NCBI RefSeq assembly: GCF_019175285.1
Contig: NC_056524.1
Coordinates: 101,260,645-101,324,644, forward strand
DNA: 64,000 nucleotides
Source of the DNA: Sceloporus undulatus
Lineage: Eukaryota; Chordata; Lepidosauria; Squamata; Phrynosomatidae
Direction of reading: 5' to 3'
A program made the translations under genes and the position numbers. Every line of letters begins with the position of its first letter. Positions within the stretch are counted from its first letter, which is position 1. This document shows positions 1-10,336 of the stretch, in pieces. The notes under the pieces are model-generated. The model made no database searches. It was given only the letters and a program-made list of their open reading frames with translations, and had not been told where the DNA came from.

Positions 1-110
1 AAAATCACGGTTTGCCTTTTGGAATTTACAGTATATGCTTTTTAAATATTTTCAAGTAGTGGATGCTTGAATCCATGAATAAAGAATCGATAGATATGGC
101 AGGCCATCTG
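1..110 (-). repeat. Tc1/mariner-type MITE fragment
   Basis: This is the inner part and one end of an element also seen at 36305-36550 and 36565-37575 (shared phrases for 'ccatggcttgaaaatattt' and 'tggccctccatat', here reverse-complemented). It ends at a TA dinucleotide (111-112), the usual mariner target. The other end lies outside the window. Confidence 0.55.
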
Positions 111-112
111 TA

Positions 113-710
113 CATGGTTAATTGATGCTGTATTGATATTGTATTCCCCATCACCATGTACAGCTGTGAGAGCTGGACAGTGAAGAAAGCAGAGAGGCAG
201 AAAATTAATTCATTTGAGATGTGATGCTGGAGAAGCGTGGTGAAGATACCATGGACAGCCAAAAAAGACAACCAAATGGGTCCTAGAACAGATCAAACCA
301 GAACTCTCCCAGGAAACCAAGATGATTAAGCTGAGACTGTCATACTTTGGCCACTTAATGAGAAGGCATGATTCATTAGAAAAGGCTATAATGCTAGCAG
401 AGGTAGAGGGGGGCATAAAGATAGGAAGACTACATGCCAGATGGATAGACTTAACCAGGGAGGTCAAGGGCAGGATGATCTACAGCAGCAGTTCCCAAAA
501 ATTGGTTCCCCAGGTTCGGCTCCCAGAACCGCCACACAGTTTGTCCAATGGGTCAGGAATTTTGGAAGCCAAAACACCTAGAAGACCAAAGCTTGGGAAC
601 CACTGATCTACAGGATCTAAGCAGTGGTTGAAGATAGACAGGGAGGCTTGAAGATGTCTCAAACACAGGGTCACCATGAGTCAAGGCTGATTTAAGGGCA
701 GTTAATAATA
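113..710 (+). mobile_element. Bov-B (RTE) LINE 3' fragment
   Basis: Conceptual translation gives the typical Bov-B carboxy end: a CESWTVKKAE-like stretch, then an F-E-M-x-C-W-R-S segment, PWTAKK, and an FGHLMRR-like segment near 345-365. The frame is interrupted by stops and small shifts, so it is a dead 5'-truncated copy. The tail near 665-710 (gggtcaccatgagtcaagg, then a gcagttaataataa run) looks like the Bov-B 3' end that Sauria SINEs share. A hAT-type MITE is inserted at 486-605. Confidence 0.8.
486..605. mobile_element. 120-bp hAT-type MITE with 8-bp target duplication
   Basis: The ends are inverted (CAGCAGTTCCCAA on the left, the complement of CAGTGGTTCCCAAG on the right). The element is flanked by the direct repeat ATCTACAG at 478-485 and 606-613. 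Eight-base duplications and CAG...CTG ends are typical of hAT transposons. It has no coding capacity and sits inside the Bov-B fragment, so it is younger than that fragment. Confidence 0.8.
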
Positions 711-721
711 AAACATCACTA

Positions 722-1110
722 TTATGGTGGTTTGAATGTTGGACTAGGACACTGGGAGACCAGGGTTGGAATTTTACTGTGCCATTGCATATAATGGGAC
801 TTGAGCATCCACCGATTTTGTTATCCATGGGGGACCCTGGAACCAAACCCCAGCGGATACCAAGGGCCCACTGTATAGTGGTTTGAGTGTTGGACTAGGA
901 CACTGGGAGACCAGGGTTGGAATTCCCGCTCAACCATGTAAACCAACTGGGTGACCTTGGGATTGTCACACTCTCTCAGCCTCAGAGGATGGCAATGACC
1001 AAAAAACCCTCTGAAGTAAGTGCCAAGAAAGCTCCATGATAGGGTCGCCCTAATGACTTTGAGGCACACAATAACAACAACATATTACAAAGAAACAACA
1101 ACTGCAACTA
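722..1110 (+). repeat. Sauria SINE pair with a mariner MITE half between the heads
   Basis: A SINE head (gtggtttgaatgttggacta) occurs at about 722 and again at about 875. Between them, 781-870 is the right half of a mariner-type MITE (gcatataatgggacttgagc ... gggcccactgta). The second SINE is nearly full length: a tRNA-like head, the ctctctcagcctcagaggat core, and a Bov-B-like tail ending in an AACAACAACA run. Confidence 0.75.
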
Positions 1111-1128
1111 CATTTATTTATTTATTTA

Positions 1129-1450
1129 GGGAGACTTTTGAGCTCCTTCTGCAGAGTTGTTCCCTTCTGGGCTCCTTCCTCTGAAGGGTACTGTTACTAT
1201 TATTACAAATAAACAACAACAATTACTATTATTACAAACAAACAACAACTACTACAATATTACTATTATTATTATTATTGGAGACTTCTGAGCTCCTTCT
1301 GTAGAGCTGTCCCTTCCAGGCTCCTTCCTCTGAAGGAGACTATTATTACAAATGAACAACAACAAAAATATTGTTGTTGTTGTTGTTGTTTAGGGAGACC
1401 TCTGAGCCCCTCTGCAGAGCTGTCCCTTCCAGGCTGCTTCCTCTGAAGGG
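1129..1450 (+). repeat. Three tandem copies of a ~57-bp unit upstream of NMS
   Basis: The unit begins GGGAGACYTCTGAGCTCCTT, continues through a CTGCAGAGCTGTCCCTTCC-like core and ends CCTCTGAAGG. It recurs at 1129-1190, 1280-1336 and 1393-1450. Spacers are AT-rich with short runs of ATT and of AAC or GTT. The third copy ends about 140 bp before the NMS start codon, so the array lies in the promoter or 5' leader region. Confidence 0.7.
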
Positions 1451-1590
1451 ACTGGGCTCAGGGCTGAGGGGCTTGTGTTGCAGGAGTGCCTTCCTCCTCC
1501 AGATCAAGGCTCAGCTGGAGTCCAGGCTGGCCAGACAAAAAGGGCAAGACGCCTCGCCTCGCCTTCTGGTGGACTTCTTCTGGAGGCAAG

Positions 1591-1699
1591 ATGCGGAGGC
1601 TCCGCCGGAGAAGCCTAGTCTCTGGACCACTGCAGCCCCCCTCCTTCTTCCCCTTGCTCTTCCTCCTCTACTGCCTCTGCAAGGGACAATGCAGCTCAG
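1591..1699 (+). CDS. NMS: NMS coding exon 1: signal peptide
   Basis: It encodes 36 residues plus one base: an arginine-rich MRRLRRRS start, then SFFPLLFLLYCLC and a small-residue region (CSSG) suited to signal peptidase. The donor is CAG|GTGAGG at 1700. The TTGCAG at about 1480 could be an acceptor for a 5' leader exon, but that is unproven. Confidence 0.9.
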
Positions 1700-4600
1700 G
1701 TGAGGCTCCCTGCAGGCAAGAGAGGCTGCAGGTAACAGAGACTTTTGCTGTGGTTGTTGTTGCATGCCTCCCATTTGTGGCCACCCTTCAATCTCCAGCG
1801 CCTGGAGAGCTTGACCCCTGGGCAAGTCCCACTCTCTCAGCCTCAGAGGATGGCCATGGCAAGCCCCCTCTGAAGAAGAAGGAGGAGGAGGAGGAGGAGG
1901 AGGAAAAACTCAACTTTGCAGGGTTTTAAAATTCTAACATTTCCACTGGGAATGACAACAGATGATAGTCTGCAGTGGGAGTCAGTGTAGTGGTTTGAAT
2001 GCTGATGTTAATTAATTGAATGTTAATTTGAAAATCTGGAGAACAGGATTCAAATCCTGACTCAGCCTTGGGAAACCTGACCCCATGGCAAGTTACACTC
2101 TCTCAGCCTCAGAGGATGGCCATGCAAAACCTCTCTAAAGAAGAGGGGGAAACTCAGCATTGCAGGTTTCTAATTCTAACATTTCCACTTGTGTAATACT
2201 AGGGATAACAACAGATAAAAGTCTTCAGTGAGAATCAGTGTAGTGGTTTGAATGTTAGACTTGGACTCTGGAAAACAGAGTCCGAATCCTGACTCAGCCT
2301 TGAAAACCCAGTAGATGACTCCTGGGCAAGTCACACTCTCTCAGCCTCAGAGGATGGCCACAACAACCCCCCCTCTGAGGAAACATGCCAAGGAAACCCC
2401 ATGATAGAGTTGCCTGTTGTTGGAAACTCCTTGAAGGCACACAACGACAACAAAAGGCAAAGCTGTTTCTTGTATGTCCATTGCTTGTATTGTATGCTGA
2501 CTGTATTCATTGTATGTATATTATATGTTTAATAATAATAAAAAGTTTTTAAAACCCTGCAATTTAGAGTTTTTACTTCTCCTGCTTTAGGATGGAAGCC
2601 AAGATCACACTGAAAAGGGAGCGGGGTGGCGAGATTTTTGCTTGAAATAAAAACATGTTTTATTACCTCTGATTTTATTACCTCCCTATTCTTCCACTTC
2701 AACAGGTTTTCCTCAACCTTTTGCTGGCTACCTAAGCGAATCAGACATTCCTAAAAATGAGGTAAGAACTTTTCAGATAATCACCTGCGTATAGGTAGGA
2801 AACAGATACCAAAATTATATGCGCTCCCATGAAAAGGGTGGGTTCTTCTCCTGCTATAGAGGGAAAGAGAAGGATTATAAGGGGGAAATTGATCATTTGG
2901 GGTATGCATGTAACTGGAAAGATGGGCTGTGGCATTCCTACATTGACTAAATGTAATAGTGTAAAGTAGATATGAGCTTAGCCTTCAGACAAAGTTATAA
3001 ACTTCAGAAAATCCAGTGATAAGCTTTGGTGCAAACTACAGGCTTCGCTATACATCTGAATTTCCTTTCTTTTAAAAAACTTCTGTTACAGAGACTGGCC
3101 CTGTGTTTCAGTCAGTGGATAGAACTGTCTGACCAACCTCAGGTAAAACAAAGTTGTGATTAACTTTGGATTGTATTAATACTTCTCAGTGATACCAACC
3201 TGGTTCAAGGTTAAAGATAATGCTTTCTGATAACATTTTTTAATACTGCCTGAACCACAAACAAATAACTGTGCATTTTTTTATCATATGTCATTTTAAA
3301 GCATATATCTCAGTTGAAGATACATACCCATGATTTGGCTTCTTATCATACAGATTTAATACCACCATCACTTCGATCTTCACTATTATTATTTTTTTAA
3401 ATATACTTTTCTTGTAGGTCTCCAGTTCTGTTATGGATCTATGTAACTCCATGTTTGATAGCCTGCAGATCGATGAGGTAAGATCCGCTTATTTTATTTC
3501 CAAGGAAGCGACAGTATTTATGTAGTCAAGGAATCATTATTTGCTGTGTAATCTAATATCATCATCATTATCCTCACTAGGAAAATAATCAGGAAATATA
3601 TAAAAGGGTAAGTATTTACTTTTTAAAGAAATAAACATTATATGCATAATGCATCATTGCCTAAACAATGCAAATACTAAAACAGCTTTTTCTGTTCAGT
3701 TTCTATTTCACTACTCCAGAGCTCAAGACCCAACTTATCCACTTAAAGCTGGGGTTAGTATTTTGACATACATGTTATACATTATACATACAAAGTAGTG
3801 TAGAGCAGATGATAATTAATTTGTCTTAAATCCAAAGATGGCATACTTTAATACCTTGGAACATATGAATAAATCAAATAGCTGAATTTCCCCTCATGGG
3901 GTTTTAGACAAAATTCTTTCAAACTACTTTCTGTCAAAAGGAGTTTATTATATGACTTAAGAGGTCAGCTGATAAAGAAACAAATTTTTTTTAAAAAGAA
4001 GTTGGGTTGACGCAAGCTGCTTTTGTGCATTCATGAAGTTTTTTTTAGATTATTGTATGTAATAGCTAATGTTTTTACTCATAAGAGAGCTTATAACTAT
4101 TAAAAAGCTCTTTATATATAACTGATACTTTCTTGAGGGAAAAACTGAGTGTATACACAGATTCATTCTCTTATGGTGATGATTTACTTTATTAAAACGG
4201 AACATGAGTGCTCAGAAATACATTTAAGCATGATCCTCTTGCGTAAGTCCCACTTAAAGCAATGAGGTTTATTCAATAGTCAGCATTAGACTATCAAAAC
4301 CAATCAGCTCGTGTCTAGACTTTAGAAATTTCCTTTTTCTAATGTTCATCATGATATAAAACTAGCGTTCATGCTATCTCTTTGTTATAGTCTTTCCCCG
4401 TGCATCCTTTAATGAGTCTTGTTCCAAAGCTCTCGGAGAGAAGAATGAAAAGATTCCTTGAGCCAGTACGCACTTATTACTTCCATAGTATTTTGTGGCA
4501 CTCAAATGTCATCTCAACTGTTGTTGTCCTCAAAAAAGCCATTGTGCCGGTGTTAAAACTGTGAGCTTTTAGTATGGGAAAAAAGCACCATCATTACCCA

Positions 4601-5457
4601 CTCCCCTTTCCTTCTTCTCTCCTTCTTACTTTCTATATATTCTCATCCCTCCATGATTTTCATACAAATGTTTCTAAGGTTTCTTGGAACTCAGTCACAA
4701 CAATAAATACTGCACTTAGCAAATATTTGTACTCAGCACTGGACAGCACAGCACCTGGCTTCCACATTAGGAAAGTGGTAAATCTACTCCGAGTTTTATG
4801 GCTAGTCTACATGTTTAAAATACTCCATATCCAGTTAAATAGAAAGTGATCCAGCCACATGCAATTTCCAGGAGTTCGAGCTTTTTGCAGGGGGACCCCT
4901 GAAAAACTCCTTAAACTCAGCTGAAAAAGACTTTGCAGTTTTTACTGGAGTATCCAATGAAACTCACAGAAATGAACATAATTGCACTATTGCATATGTG
5001 GCAGTCTGTCAGCTTCACATGCATATGGATGGCTGTGCATTTTTGACAGAAGGATAGCTGCAAATAGATGTGAATTTGCGCAGGAAAATGAAAACTCCTA
5101 ACCATCAACATGAATGTTCAAAAATTTGCACCAATTCACATAGTACACCTATGTGTAGACTGGCCTTACGTTTAGTCTTAAATTTAAAAGCGTTATCTAT
5201 GGTGCTGGGCCTATTTAAAATTCTAGCTAAAATACCACTGACATGGAAGCTACCAGCTGTTATTGGGGACTCAATGGCAATATTTCCATGCACATCTACC
5301 CTATCACCTGTGCGCAAAAGTGTTAGAATACAGGAGCATATAGCCCTGTCACTTCCATACCTTGTGGAATAATTAGTTCTTCCTTGTCAGCTGTAAGGAA
5401 TGGTTCTATTGATCACCATCCACAAAAGATTTGGGCATATATGTATATTCATCATTG

Positions 5458-5488
<31 letters not shown>

Positions 5489-8400
5489 AATCTGTGCTGC
5501 ATTGCAAAGTACCAGCTGTGGCTTGTGACTGGGTTAAAATATCTGTGAAAAAAATATAAAGAGTGGCAGAAGCAATGTAGCAGCAGAAATAAAATAGTCC
5601 TCTCAAAAATCAACATTAGAATATTACTTTTCATTTGAGCATTTTTATTGTGTTCAAGAGCATGAGTGTGCCATTTCAGTTAAAGGGAGTGAAGCATGCA
5701 ATGTATGTAGTTTGGTCAAAGAAAGACCTCAGCTAAACTGAAAAAGTTTATTATTCTCTTTCCATTTTAACACTGCCTATTTTGCGTTTTAATTGCTCTA
5801 GTCTGCTCCAGTACACTGCATTGATCTACTAAATACTGTGGCAAGGCTGCAGCATACTATCGTTTAAGTAAGATGAAATTAACATTGCACTATTGCCTTG
5901 CAGGAATCACAGGTTGCTGCTGCAGAATTTACAAAGAAGGTAGGCTAAATGTGCTGATTATGACTGGTGGGGGTGGGGATCCAGGTGAGAAGTTGGCATG
6001 CTGACAAAATGGACATAAAGTTCATAAAGAGTGACTTTTTGAAATGGTTGATCAAGGAGATGAGGGTAGAGATAGAATGAGCAGTTCTGTAGGATCCAGG
6101 GACAGCACCAGTGCCATTTTTCACATATCCCATGGACCTACAGGGAAACCAAAAGTGACCAACATTGGCAGCCTCAAAAATCCAGTGGAGGGTAACCCAA
6201 AAGAAGTTGCAGGGGCCATGCCTTATTTGAAGCCAGAATCACACACTCTGGTGGCTTCTGGACATTTTCATCAATATTTTAAAAGGATGGAATGAGTCCG
6301 AGGGTGGCAGGAAAGAGCCTGGAAACTACAGAGATGGTTTTCAGTTGCCACATGTGGCCCAAGGGATCAATGATTCACATCCCTGTTATAGAGACAAAGT
6401 CAAGCATAGTTTTTCCTCTGCCTTTCCTAGAAAACCAAACACCCCTATACAGTACAACTCATTAAACTTTCCAGATCTTTGCAAATTATAGTTACAGTAG
6501 TCAAATGGCCCAGTTTTGGTTTGGAACGTCCTTTGAAATGTTCTGATGTTCTGAATCAATTACATTGATTCTTATTCTTAAGATTAACAGGTGCATATGC
6601 AATAAGCAAGTAAGTTCTAAAAGGAGGGAAGTTTTATTTTAGAAAAAAAAGTAAGTATAAAGGCTAAGCTTGTTTATGGTAAAGAACATATTAATGCAAA
6701 CATTGTAACATTTGTTTTAGAAAGTGCATATTGTAAACATGTATGTAAAAGTGGTTATATACTTTAAAAATAAAATTAAAAAAAAAAAGAAATGTTCTGA
6801 CGTGAATCAATGGCACAAACTGTGTCTTTTAAAAATGCAATCCCTGCAAATATGTCTATACCAATAAAGGCATGATCTGAACATGTGCAAGAGGAGAATT
6901 TTGCAGAGACTCTTCTCTCTGTCAAAAATAAATACAAAAAGGGAGGAAGAGGTGCATGCAGCCACAGACTGTAATACTCCCACAGTGAATCATGGGAGTG
7001 TTAGAGGGAGAAGGACTCCCCTTCTGCCCAGGAGTTTCTTGCATATGCAGTAGGGGGTATCTGCATTTTTAATTAAAATCAGGAGTTTTGGTTCAATAAA
7101 GTAACTTTTCCTCACTCAGCACTGGACTGAGGACATAGTATTCTTGTTAACTTTTCCACTAAGTTCAACACTGTTTTATAATATCTAAGATTTACATGCA
7201 ATTGGAGTGGGGGATGGGAAGAAGCCCTGAATTATGGCAGATGGCAGTATCTACACTACAGACGTAATACAGCCTGACACCACTTTAACTGCATGGCTCA
7301 ATGCTATGGAATTTTGGGATATGTAATTTTGTGAGATATTTAGCCTTCTCTGACAGAGATCTCTGGTGCCACAACGAACTACGGGACAAAAACTAGGGAT
7401 ACATAGAACGGAGCCATAACAGTTAAAGTGGTGTCAAACTCCAGTGATTCTGCAGTGTAGCAGCAGTCAGGGTTGGGGAAAGTGATACTTGTTTATATCA
7501 GTGTTTCTCAGATTCCCACCACCACCAAAAAAATTACCCCCCTTTTAACTTCTATATTCCTCTCCCACTGTCCCAAGTGCTCTGAGAGTTAAATTAGGAT
7601 AGATCTTCTGGTAAGTCGCAGAATTTTTCACATCCCTGGTGGCATCTCTGCTCACTAAAAGTTCTTTTTGGAAGGTCAGGGAGCCTTCCCAGACATTACA
7701 GGATGGGGAATGGGAGCCTGCTAGGGGAGAAGGGAATCCCCCAAAATCAAGAAAGTCCCCAGCCCTCTGAGTTTTTTTTTTTTTATTCCATGGAACCTGA
7801 CATTTCTTTCCTCCTTTAACATATTTAAATTGACTCAGGTCAGTGCCCAAGCCTTCCCCCATCCTAAGCACAGCTGCATGTGTTATGCAAACCCTTGCTG
7901 AAAGAGCCTGCAGTCTGGGTGCTTCTTCACTAGAAAAGGATGAAAAGTGGATCTCCTGACATTCCTTCATCCTTGAGCATCTGAGATGCTTTGATGGCTT
8001 CTCCATCCAGAAGTGGGAATTCTGTGGACCTCCAGATGTTGTTAAACTAGAGGTCTTAATATTCCTCACTGTAGATATGCTGGCAAGGGAGTTGCAGTTC
8101 AACAACATCTGAAGGGCCACATGATTCCCATCCCTGCTATAGATAGTTGGCTGGGAGCAAGTACCATTTGTCTCAGTTGAAATAACTTTTGAGTAGGAAT
8201 ATAAAAAATTACATTATGTATCTCGCTTGCTGGGAGGAAGGTTCTTCAGATTCCTTGCTGCAGGATCAGCTGCCTCCTTGTCTTGCTGCTTCCATGTTAA
8301 ACCCCACTATATTGACAAGTGCTGGTTTATGTCATGGTTAGAACTTTTACTGTACTTTGTTTCTTTTATTTTACAGGATGGTTTGGATGCCTTGGGACGA

Positions 8401-10336
8401 CCCTTTTTTCTTTTTCGGGTATCTAATTTTTCTGCTACCTTTGACAACAGTCTTCCTCCACCTTCAGCCAGATATAGAGCCCTTGCACACTACATAATAA
8501 TAACACAAAGATCCCATTTCAACTGCCATGTCTGCATCCTAAGAAATCCTGGGATTTTTAGTTTGGTGAGGAAGTAGAGAACTCTGCCGAAAATTCAAAA
8601 GGCCCCTCCCTAAACTGCAAATCCCAAGATTCCATAGGATAAAACCATGGTAGTTAAGTAGACTTATAATTTGATAATTGTGAAAGGATTCATAGACCTG
8701 AATCTTATTGGTTAATCCTAATCAGAATAGCCCTGTTAAATCAATTGTTGACTAGTGAGTCAACATGTAGATAAATCTCACCAATTCAATGGGTCAGCTC
8801 TAGTTAGGGCTAACAACAGGATATAGGCCAGAATATTATCTGATTAATAAAATAAGCACAGAAACAATGTTTTATTTGATCATGGTGTCTCCCCTGCCAG
8901 GTACGTATTTGAGATAGCTGCAACTAATTTGATCCATCAGTTTCAGTGGAACTTTTGAACAGATCCAAAGCAGTCAAATGTAGTTTTACACTTGAAGAAA
9001 AAAAAACTTCATGCTTATGGTAAACAGACACAAACTCTTTGTTACCTTTAGGTCCAAATGCCCATGAGTCTGATGTAGGAGTGTTCTCTTGGCTAACCAA
9101 CCTTTGAAATGTGGCTAGGGGCTGTGGAAACATTTACATTTCCAAAGATTTTTAGATATTTGTTTTTTTTAAAACCCAAACCTAATAATAAATCTCCATG
9201 CCAATTCTACTAGAGCTAAGGTAAACCAACACATACCAACATTTTAAGACTTTTGCCCTGCTCTTCAAAACAGCTGAAAATCTCTTCCTTAACTGGTGAA
9301 ACCTGGTTCCATGAAATGAACTGGGATTTTCATTACTCAGATGACAATGTTATTGAGTTAAGTGGAACTTAATCCTGAATACATGTGCTTAGGTTGCAGC
9401 TTATTCATTGCTATTGAAAATGCACTGAAAGGAGTGCATTTCATAAGGAACGCTCCTACTTTTTAGTAACTTTTTTAGTTTTGCCAAAATAAAATAAAAA
9501 TAGTCACGCCTAAGCAATGACTTGGAAATCCTGATTAGTTAGGATCACTTGGAAAGCCAGCTGAGGAAACTTTGCCATCATTCTTAACTGGCTTTATTTG
9601 CATTTGGTTACATCATCCCAAAACCCAAACGTCCAAAATCCATAGATCTGACTCTTATTATATCAGACCAGATGTCCTCCTTTTCACAGATGTGTCCTCC
9701 ATTCCAACCTTTTGTTAGGGCGTATGAGAGGAATTCCATAATGTCCTTCATTCTGAGCATAACAAGGAGCCCATTGAGTAACACCATGTTTGCTGTTCCC
9801 CTTTGAGAAATGTGTCTACTTGGCAGCCTGTCCTCATTGGAAATAGGGGAATAGAATGGATTCTTCTTCTAAAAACATTTTTTTTTCTAAGAGCAGCAGC
9901 AGACAAGATTTGCCCCTAGAACTTGGGATGTTTGTTTCTCGGAATCGGAGGGGGGTGGAGAGCAACAAACATGTTAGACAATGGGCTGCTCTAAAGTTAG
10001 TTTTCAAGGTGGAGACAGTGGAGGCAGGCTGCAGAGTAGACCTCAAGAAGCTCATTGAGTAACACCATGTCAAACAAAAGTAAAACCATGCACAGACTAC
10101 TTAGCAATTGTTCTGCTTTGTGACCAAATGGTGCTTTTTTGCAAATCCTTTCATTTCAGTTTGGTAAAGTACTTGACGGAGTCAAATCTACACGTGTGCT
10201 TTCTAATGCTCAATTTGACTTACACAGAACTCTCATTATTTTTCAAACTTAGTTCATAAACAGTATTATAACATTTGTTTGCATATGGTATTTGCAGCCT
10301 AGGAATGGAAGGACTGTGGATAATGGAGGTGAATAG
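1591..10336 (+). CDS. NMS: Neuromedin S precursor (ten coding exons)
   Basis: The spliced CDS joins 1591-1699, 2706-2761, 3092-3142, 3418-3477, 3581-3607, 3700-3753, 4391-4465, 5904-5939, 8377-8418 and 10298-10336: 549 nt, 182 aa, all junctions GT-AG and in phase. Neuromedin S is a secreted brain peptide acting on the neuromedin U receptors NMUR1 and NMUR2 (family knowledge; circadian and feeding control). The precursor has a signal peptide (residues ~1-35), an acidic pro-region, a KR-bounded FLFHYSRAQ peptide (102-135), an RRMKR site (136-140), then the 33-residue hormone (141-173) ending in FLFRPRN before the GR amidation signal. Human NMS is 153 aa; most of the excess is one 20-codon exon (3418-3477). 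I chose the ATG at 1591 because it puts a basic n-region and the SFFPLLFLLYCLC core at the amino end; an in-frame ATG at 1486 would bury that core. PDCL3 follows downstream, as in mammals. Confidence 0.95.
1800..2455 (+). repeat. Tandemly repeated Sauria SINE units in NMS intron 1
   Basis: The phrase actctctcagcctcagagga occurs at about 1831, 2096 and 2335. The first two units are each followed by an AACTCARC..TTGCAGG stretch, then ttctaacatttccact and a new SINE head (cagtgtagtggtttgaatg). The flank is repeated along with the SINE, so this is a local tandem duplication and not three separate insertions. Only the last unit has the full Bov-B-like tail (ccttgaaggcacacaacgac). Confidence 0.65.
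2706..2761 (+). CDS. NMS: NMS coding exon 2
   Basis: It completes a split glycine and encodes FPQPFAGYLSESDIPKNE. The GFPQP start matches the first residues after the signal peptide in human NMS. The acceptor is TTCAACAG and the donor is GAG|GTAAGA. Confidence 0.92.
3092..3142 (+). CDS. NMS: NMS coding exon 3
   Basis: It encodes RLALCFSQWIELSDQPQ, phase 0 at both ends. It lines up with human NMS LAYCLSQWAPLSRQP and with the C..F..xxSQPQ block of neuromedin U. It holds the first cysteine of the pro-region. Confidence 0.92.
3418..3477 (+). CDS. NMS: NMS coding exon 4: NMU-like exon absent from human NMS
   Basis: This 60-nt, phase-0 exon encodes 20 residues with the core VMDLCNSMFDSLQ. The acceptor follows a strong pyrimidine tract (CTTTTCTTGTAG) and the donor is GAG|GTAAGA. 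It aligns with the neuromedin U stretch ALEELCFMIMGML, which directly follows that protein's SQPQ block. The human NMS sequence as I recall it goes from SRQPK straight to DNQDIYKR, without this segment. Because the exon is a multiple of three, skipping it would leave the frame intact. Confidence 0.85.
3581..3607 (+). CDS. NMS: NMS coding exon 5 (27-nt microexon)
   Basis: It encodes ENNQEIYKR, matching human DNQDIYKR, and ends in the KR cleavage site before the FLFHY peptide. The acceptor is CCTCACTAG and the donor is AGG|GTAAGT. Confidence 0.92.
3700..3753 (+). CDS. NMS: NMS coding exon 6: FLFHYSRAQ peptide
   Basis: It encodes FLFHYSRAQDPTYPLKAG, phase 0. FLFHYS is nearly invariant between NMS and NMU precursors. 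With the start of the next exon it forms a 34-residue fragment bounded by KR and RR, the position of the precursor-related peptide in mammals. The donor is GGG|GTTAGT. Confidence 0.93.
4391..4465 (+). CDS. NMS: NMS coding exon 7: cleavage sites and start of NmS-33
   Basis: It encodes SFPVHPLMSLVPKLSE, then RRMKR, then FLEP. VHPLM and ERRMKRF are conserved in NMU and NMS. FLEP begins the predicted 33-residue hormone. The donor CCA|GTACGC is weaker than the others, but the next in-phase exon fits the human sequence. Confidence 0.88.
5458..5488. repeat. (CAT)n microsatellite
   Basis: Ten uninterrupted CAT units lie in NMS intron 7. Confidence 0.9.
5904..5939 (+). CDS. NMS: NMS coding exon 8
   Basis: It encodes ESQVAAAEFTKK, aligned with human GSGTAAVDFTKK. 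The KK at the end is the internal cleavage site that would release a 17-residue form. The acceptor is CCTTGCAG and the donor is AAG|GTAGGC. Confidence 0.92.
7250..7460. repeat. Palindromic MITE in NMS intron 8
   Basis: The left arm (ctacactacag ... cactttaactgcatggctca) is inverted in the right arm (gagccataacagttaaagtg ... ctgcagtgtag). The same family occurs at 29528-29925, 38474-38672, 41643-41868 and 60000-60212. The size and ends suggest a hAT-type non-autonomous element; no autonomous partner is in the window. Confidence 0.65.
7500..8145. other. Intron 8 stretch with a degenerate hAT-like foldback piece
   Basis: Most of this stretch is unremarkable. From about 8022 to 8140 it contains the widespread 'ccagatgttgtt ... 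gttgcagttcaacaacatct ... ccatccctg' palindrome, similar to copies at 15480-15690, 34905-35030, 47955-48085 and 49618-49725. An open frame on the - strand here shows no protein family features. Confidence 0.4.
8377..8418 (+). CDS. NMS: NMS coding exon 9: hormone core
   Basis: It encodes DGLDALGRPFFLFR, following the KK site. GRPFFLFR is identical to the mammalian and toad NMS core (family knowledge). The acceptor is TATTTTACAG and the donor is CGG|GTATCT. Confidence 0.95.
8478..8690. repeat. Degenerate MITE in NMS intron 9
   Basis: The inner arms (ctgggatttttagtttggtg and ctaaactgcaaatcccaaga) and outer arms (gcccttgcacactacataat and ataatttgataattgtgaaa) are inverted. It is of the same general type as 23556-23773. 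Confidence 0.5.
9650..10075 (+). repeat. Unclassified interspersed repeat (family B, copy 1)
   Basis: It shares long stretches with 29943-30420, including cctccttttc near its start, gagaaatgtgtctacttggc, cagcctgtcc and gagcagcagcaga. The phrase cattgagtaacaccatgt occurs twice within it (9773 and 10052). I cannot assign it to a named family. Confidence 0.6.
10298..10336 (+). CDS. NMS: NMS coding exon 10: PRN-amide end, amidation signal and stop
   Basis: It encodes PRNGRTVDNGGE and then TAG. PRN completes the FLFRPRN signature; the following G is the amide donor and R the cleavage residue. The nine-residue tail is shorter than in human (NIEDEAQIQW). The acceptor is GTATTTGCAG. Confidence 0.95.
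   Translation, partial: PRNGRTVDNGGE

Noticed and set aside
1486-1590. Upstream in-frame ATG of NMS at 1486 as the start
   Set aside because: It would add 35 residues ahead of the signal peptide core and give a non-secretory amino end.
7545-8120. 191-aa open frame on the - strand in NMS intron 8
   Set aside because: Low-complexity lysine run, overlap with a degraded hAT-like palindrome, no domain, no splice context.
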